A stretch of 64,000 nucleotides of DNA from Aphis gossypii (Eukaryota > Arthropoda > Insecta > Hemiptera > Aphididae): contig NC_065533.1 in assembly GCF_020184175.1 (NCBI RefSeq), positions 3,060,695-3,124,694 of the forward strand. The letters run 5' to 3'. The position numbers and the translations under genes are program-made. Below are positions 60,001-64,000 of the stretch, one piece after another (within the stretch, counting starts at the first letter, position 1; every line of letters starts with the position of its first letter). The notes under the pieces were generated by a model, which was not told the origin of the DNA, ran no database searches, and was given only the letters and a program-made list of their open reading frames with translations.

Positions 60001-62517
60001 AAATAATAATACATACATTGATATATTAAACTTATTTAAATCGTATCTATAATTTATCAGCAGTATTACTTTCATTACCTACATTTCAAATAAATAGTAC
60101 CAAAATGTTATAATATAGATTTTTCATGCTATTTAAATACTCGTTTTGAATAAAAACGGTAAAGGAAAAATACATACCTATACCTATATTTGAATTGTAG
60201 CATATTGTGCAATATTTTTGTTTTATATACTACCTACCTTGTATTTTTTTGGGACAATAAGCCAAATCACGATGGTTTTAATTACAGTGACCGAGTAAAG
60301 TTATCGGTTTGTGGTTCTTTGACTGAAAAAAAAACAATGCACTCATAATTATTCAACTTGTGTGTGTACCGTGCAAATTGGAAAGAGTGTAGGTATATAT
60401 ATTTATAATACTATTACGTCATTCTATTACGCGCGACCGACACGAATCGAAATTTGGCCGTTTTGGCACCCGAGACTTTGGCGTAATACTCTATGCTAAA
60501 ATACACACAATGTGAATCTATATTAGTTTTCGACAGACCCTACTTTTCCTTTGAAACAAAATACGTCATTGGTGATCCTTAATCCCCGAAAATATATACA
60601 GGTCACTTACGGTCGCAAAAATATTTGTGATAAAGATTCGCTTCATGGGTTCAAACTTTAAAGTTTAATCCAATATTTAAATTTAGTACACTATAGAACC
60701 GCACGTCTGCATATAAGTATACATTGACTGCAGATTTAATATTGGAGTTGATAGCTATCAATAAAAAGGTAATATAGAAAAGACAGACTATCCATACCGT
60801 TCAAAGATTATAATCTACGGGTATAACACCTATATTTTTATATTTCATAGAAAAGAAGAATGAATATAATATATTAGTGATAAACTGAAATGATTAAAAA
60901 ATTTATCTGAGTCGTAAAATAAATATTTGACCAAAATAACACAAACACCGTCAATTTTATTTGGGTGATGATGTGTAAGGGAAATACCCATATTATTTAT
61001 ACATTATTAAAAATCATTATTTGCACTTAGAATGGAAAGCATAAAAAACCACAAATATGAGCATACTAATTCATAAAAATTGCGTATACAAAATATTTGA
61101 AAAAAAAATGTATAATACTTAAAAGTTAAAAGTGATGGGACGGTAAAGTATTTTACCTAACAGTTCCTTTTGGATTCTTGAAACTGTAGTTTATTTATTT
61201 TATTTTTTTGGTATTGGACATTTATCAAAACCAAATTATACCAAATAGGTGTTTGTTATAAAGATTATTAATTTTATAATGTCTAAGTTGATTGCAGTTA
61301 GACTATGTAAGCTGTGTTTAAACATACGGTAAAAATGTAAATACGAGTGAAAAGTTCATTATTAAATATTGAATAATTTATTATTTTGTAGTTTCAAGAG
61401 TGTAACTAAACTCGATGTAGCAAACAAATATTGTTAAAAATTAAAATTGTTTTTCATTTATTTTGATCATTAAAAAATATATACTCGTAAATAAGCTTTA
61501 ACAAACTATTGATAAATAATTACGGATTTTTTTGTTCGGTTATTTATTCAAAAAGTAAATGAACACAAGGTTTTTTTCTAATATTTTTGTAATATTTTTT
61601 AGTAAACTAGTTTTATGAGTTATGAATATTGTATAACATACTGTTTCAGAGAGAGTATAATACTTTTAAGTTTTAAGTAAATATAATTACAATTTGAAGT
61701 CTACATAGGTTATAAATGACCTAATTCATATATTGTGTAAACAATATATAAATTACTAGTAATATGATACATTTGTACATAATATAATAAGCATTATTGA
61801 CATTCGTAAAAAAAAAAAATGCATACAAAATTAAATATCTTATCCTGTACATATATTACGAATTGTTTAAAAGATTTGATTTCAAAAATAACAGAATCAG
61901 CCATTCGAGAAATTTGTGAATTATTCATAACATTAAACAAAAATACTTAATTATGTTCCATTGTTCACTCAAGCAAGTTTAGTATATTATATATAATATA
62001 TATATATATATACTTAAATGCATAATAATATTAGGTATAATTTTCTCTATATTACTATGTAGGTAAAATAAATAATATTTTTTATATTTATTTATCACTT
62101 AATTGTTTTCATGTACATAGTATATCTATTCTAGAATATTAAGTGTTGAGAGAATCATCAGATAACTTAATCAATATAAAGTGATACACCAAGTATGGTA
62201 ACCTCTATTTTATTATGATTTTAGGAATTTGTAAGTATAGATTTTATTTTTATTATTATAATTAGTGTCTGTAAAAATCAGACGTTTATTTTTCAAGTAA
62301 GCATCATATTTTGTTCTATAACTTGGTAAGCAGATGAATTCTTTGAAAATGTTTATATATTTAAATAAAATTTCAAATAAGTAGTAAACACATTAATTGT
62401 GTACGTTGTATGGATAGATATCGAATCAAGTACTTAGTGATTAGTAAAGTAAGTTATTACACAATACTTCACACTAAATAACAATAATCGAATTTTAAAG
62501 TTATCATTTGCAATGTG

Positions 62518-62518
<1 letters not shown>

Positions 62519-62549
<31 letters not shown>
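62519..62549. repeat. (TA)n microsatellite
   Basis: Fifteen and a half TA units, the longest dinucleotide tract in the window. Confidence 0.92.
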
Positions 62550-62553
<4 letters not shown>

Positions 62554-62781
62554 AAACGAATAAGACCTATTAAGAAGCCTATTATATATTGAATACAGAA
62601 GATAAACACATATGAGTATCTGACTTAATTTCATATTACATTACCAACTATATATTTTTAATTTATCTGATTATTTTATTGAATTATGAACACTGTACTA
62701 AAAAATATTTAAATAAAATAAACTAAACAGTATAACAAAAAATTAGTATTTGAATAATTCTTAGAAATAGTATATTAATAC

Positions 62782-62802
62782 TAATTAATTAATTAATTAA
62801 TT
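62782..62802. repeat. (TTAA)n tetranucleotide microsatellite
   Basis: About five TAAT/AATT units in register. Confidence 0.88.
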
Positions 62803-64000
62803 CAACTAATGGTTGATTATTTAAACAACAAACATTAAGTATTTCAAATCACTAATTATCTCCATTCAACATTTTCTCTATCGATGAAATTTTAACATTT
62901 TATATTACCTTTTTCTATCGCCATTGTGTTTAATAGTAGAATAATTATTAAAATATTAAAAATATAAAAATAATAAAATAATATTTTTAGTTTAAAAATC
63001 TGAAGCATAAAACATTATAAAAAAAATTGTATACTAATATCACACTATAAGTTTTATAATGTATGAGTATTTAAAGTTAATATGTATAAGCCATGAAAGG
63101 AATTAAGTAGCAAGTACTAACACGTGAAATCGTTGGTTGATAACTGATTTTTATAAAGTGAAAAATACAAATTTACTAGTACTGTTTTAATTAATTGTTA
63201 ATTTAGTGTTCAGATAATCTTAATCATGGGATTGAAATATTGAATTGAGTCATAGGTATGAGAGGTATACGATATTGTATTATAATCGCATATAACCGGG
63301 CGTCGGGTATTACATTATTCCATTAACAAATCCAGTCATCCCCGTTTAACTTAGGCGATCAAATATTCCGGAACCTAACTTATTCTTGAAGAAATTAGTA
63401 TCACTTGTTTTATCAATTAATGAGAAAGAGAAACTAGTTTTCTCAAATAAATAGACTTGGACCCAATTGTTTGACTCAATAAAATATGTAGGGGACCAAC
63501 TTATATGGTATATATATATACTTTTTGATTTAAGGTTCAACTCAAGTTATTCTGTATATATTCGGTATATCAGTATGTAAAATAATTGTTTTGGTATAGG
63601 TCGTAGGATAACTTCGATTGTTTATACACATCTATATTACGCAGATATTTAAATCAAAGATAAAAAAAAATATTAAGCAATGTACTTTCAAAATTTAAGA
63701 GACAAAACACAATTAGTTTACTATAACTAATACCTCGTTAAAACTAATGTTAACAAAACAACATTTAAAAAAAAATATTAGTTACATTATAACAATAATA
63801 TACCTATAATATATTATATATAAACTTTAAACTTTATACTTTACAGAAAAATTATACATTTTATTTAATATTAAATCATTTTAATAGGTAATGTTTCATG
63901 ATGATAAATTATGGAAAATGTAATAGTCAACACTCTCCTCTTTCTGAAAAATACTATAAGTTTTCTTATAGTATTAGGTCTACTATCAATGATTATAGGT

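Larger units (their letters stand above)
60001..64000. other. AT-rich non-coding stretch
   Basis: A modest GC-richer segment lies at 60,420-60,620, with short open frames but no ATG-led one of note. Microsatellites lie at 61999-62010, 62519-62549 and 62782-62802. A 64-codon minus frame at 63346-63540 starts at TTG and is unassigned. No gene or RNA is visible. Confidence 0.55.

Noticed and set aside
1..64000. Bacterial-style operons, CRISPR arrays, phage or plasmid features
   Set aside because: No spaced direct repeats, no dense coding and no ribosome-binding-site pattern; composition and repeats indicate eukaryotic nuclear DNA.

Overview
The window is AT-rich eukaryotic DNA, roughly three quarters A+T by eye. 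It has no long open reading frames, no operon structure, many short A/T microsatellites, and frequent TAGGTA / TACCTA words beside ATAATATTAT-type strings. That texture matches aphid (Hemiptera: Aphididae) nuclear genomes. The assignment is an inference from composition; no diagnostic gene is present. I see no complete conventional gene, no tRNA or rRNA, no CRISPR array and nothing bacterial. The window reads as intergenic or long-intron sequence.

The best-supported features are mobile-element remains. A 163-bp hAT-type MITE (57088-57250) has 15-bp perfect terminal inverted repeats and an 8-bp target duplication. A roughly 477-bp pogo/Tigger-like non-autonomous element (48240-48716) carries iterated CTTATAA subterminal motifs. 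A long imperfect inverted repeat spans about 59653-60000. A roughly 500-bp dispersed repeat is present twice in the same orientation (about 38000-38614 and 47560-48100), and its terminal motif recurs in the inverted repeat. A 36-bp sequence is exactly duplicated in tandem (20052-20122). A decayed C2H2 zinc-finger array (54982-55345) is the only recognisable protein family, and it is a pseudogene.

CpG- and GC-rich patches stand out from the background near 4.7, 5.6-6.7, 12.0, 14.9, 28.9, 32.6-33.4, 42.2-42.4, 51.0, 54.3 and 58.8-59.2 kb. They hold short frames that look coding-like, all unproven. The most attractive is a 46-residue single-pass membrane microprotein on the minus strand (5550-5690). 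A compact TATA box / 76-codon frame / AATAAA arrangement lies at 50862-51140, and a CpG-island promoter candidate at 32.6-33.4 kb has an Inr+DPE match. In sequence this AT-rich, dozens of 60-90-codon frames arise by chance, so these calls carry low confidence.

Layout: 1-4.7 kb AT-rich non-coding; 4.7-6.8 kb CpG-rich zone with the microprotein candidate; 6.8-14.7 kb mostly empty apart from a coding-like patch at 12.0 kb; 14.7-18.3 kb GC patch, microsatellites and two weak frames; 18.3-28.7 kb empty; 28.7-33.4 kb weak frames and the CpG island; 33.4-42 kb empty apart from one frame and repeat copy A; 42-43.3 kb CpG patch; 43.3-50.8 kb repeat copy B and the pogo-like element; 50.8-51.2 kb mini-gene candidate; 51.2-54.2 kb empty; 54.2-56 kb CpG patch, zinc-finger pseudogene and a coding-like patch; 57.1 kb hAT MITE; 58.8-60 kb GC patch and inverted repeat; 60-64 kb empty. 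I see no evidence that these parts form one working system.
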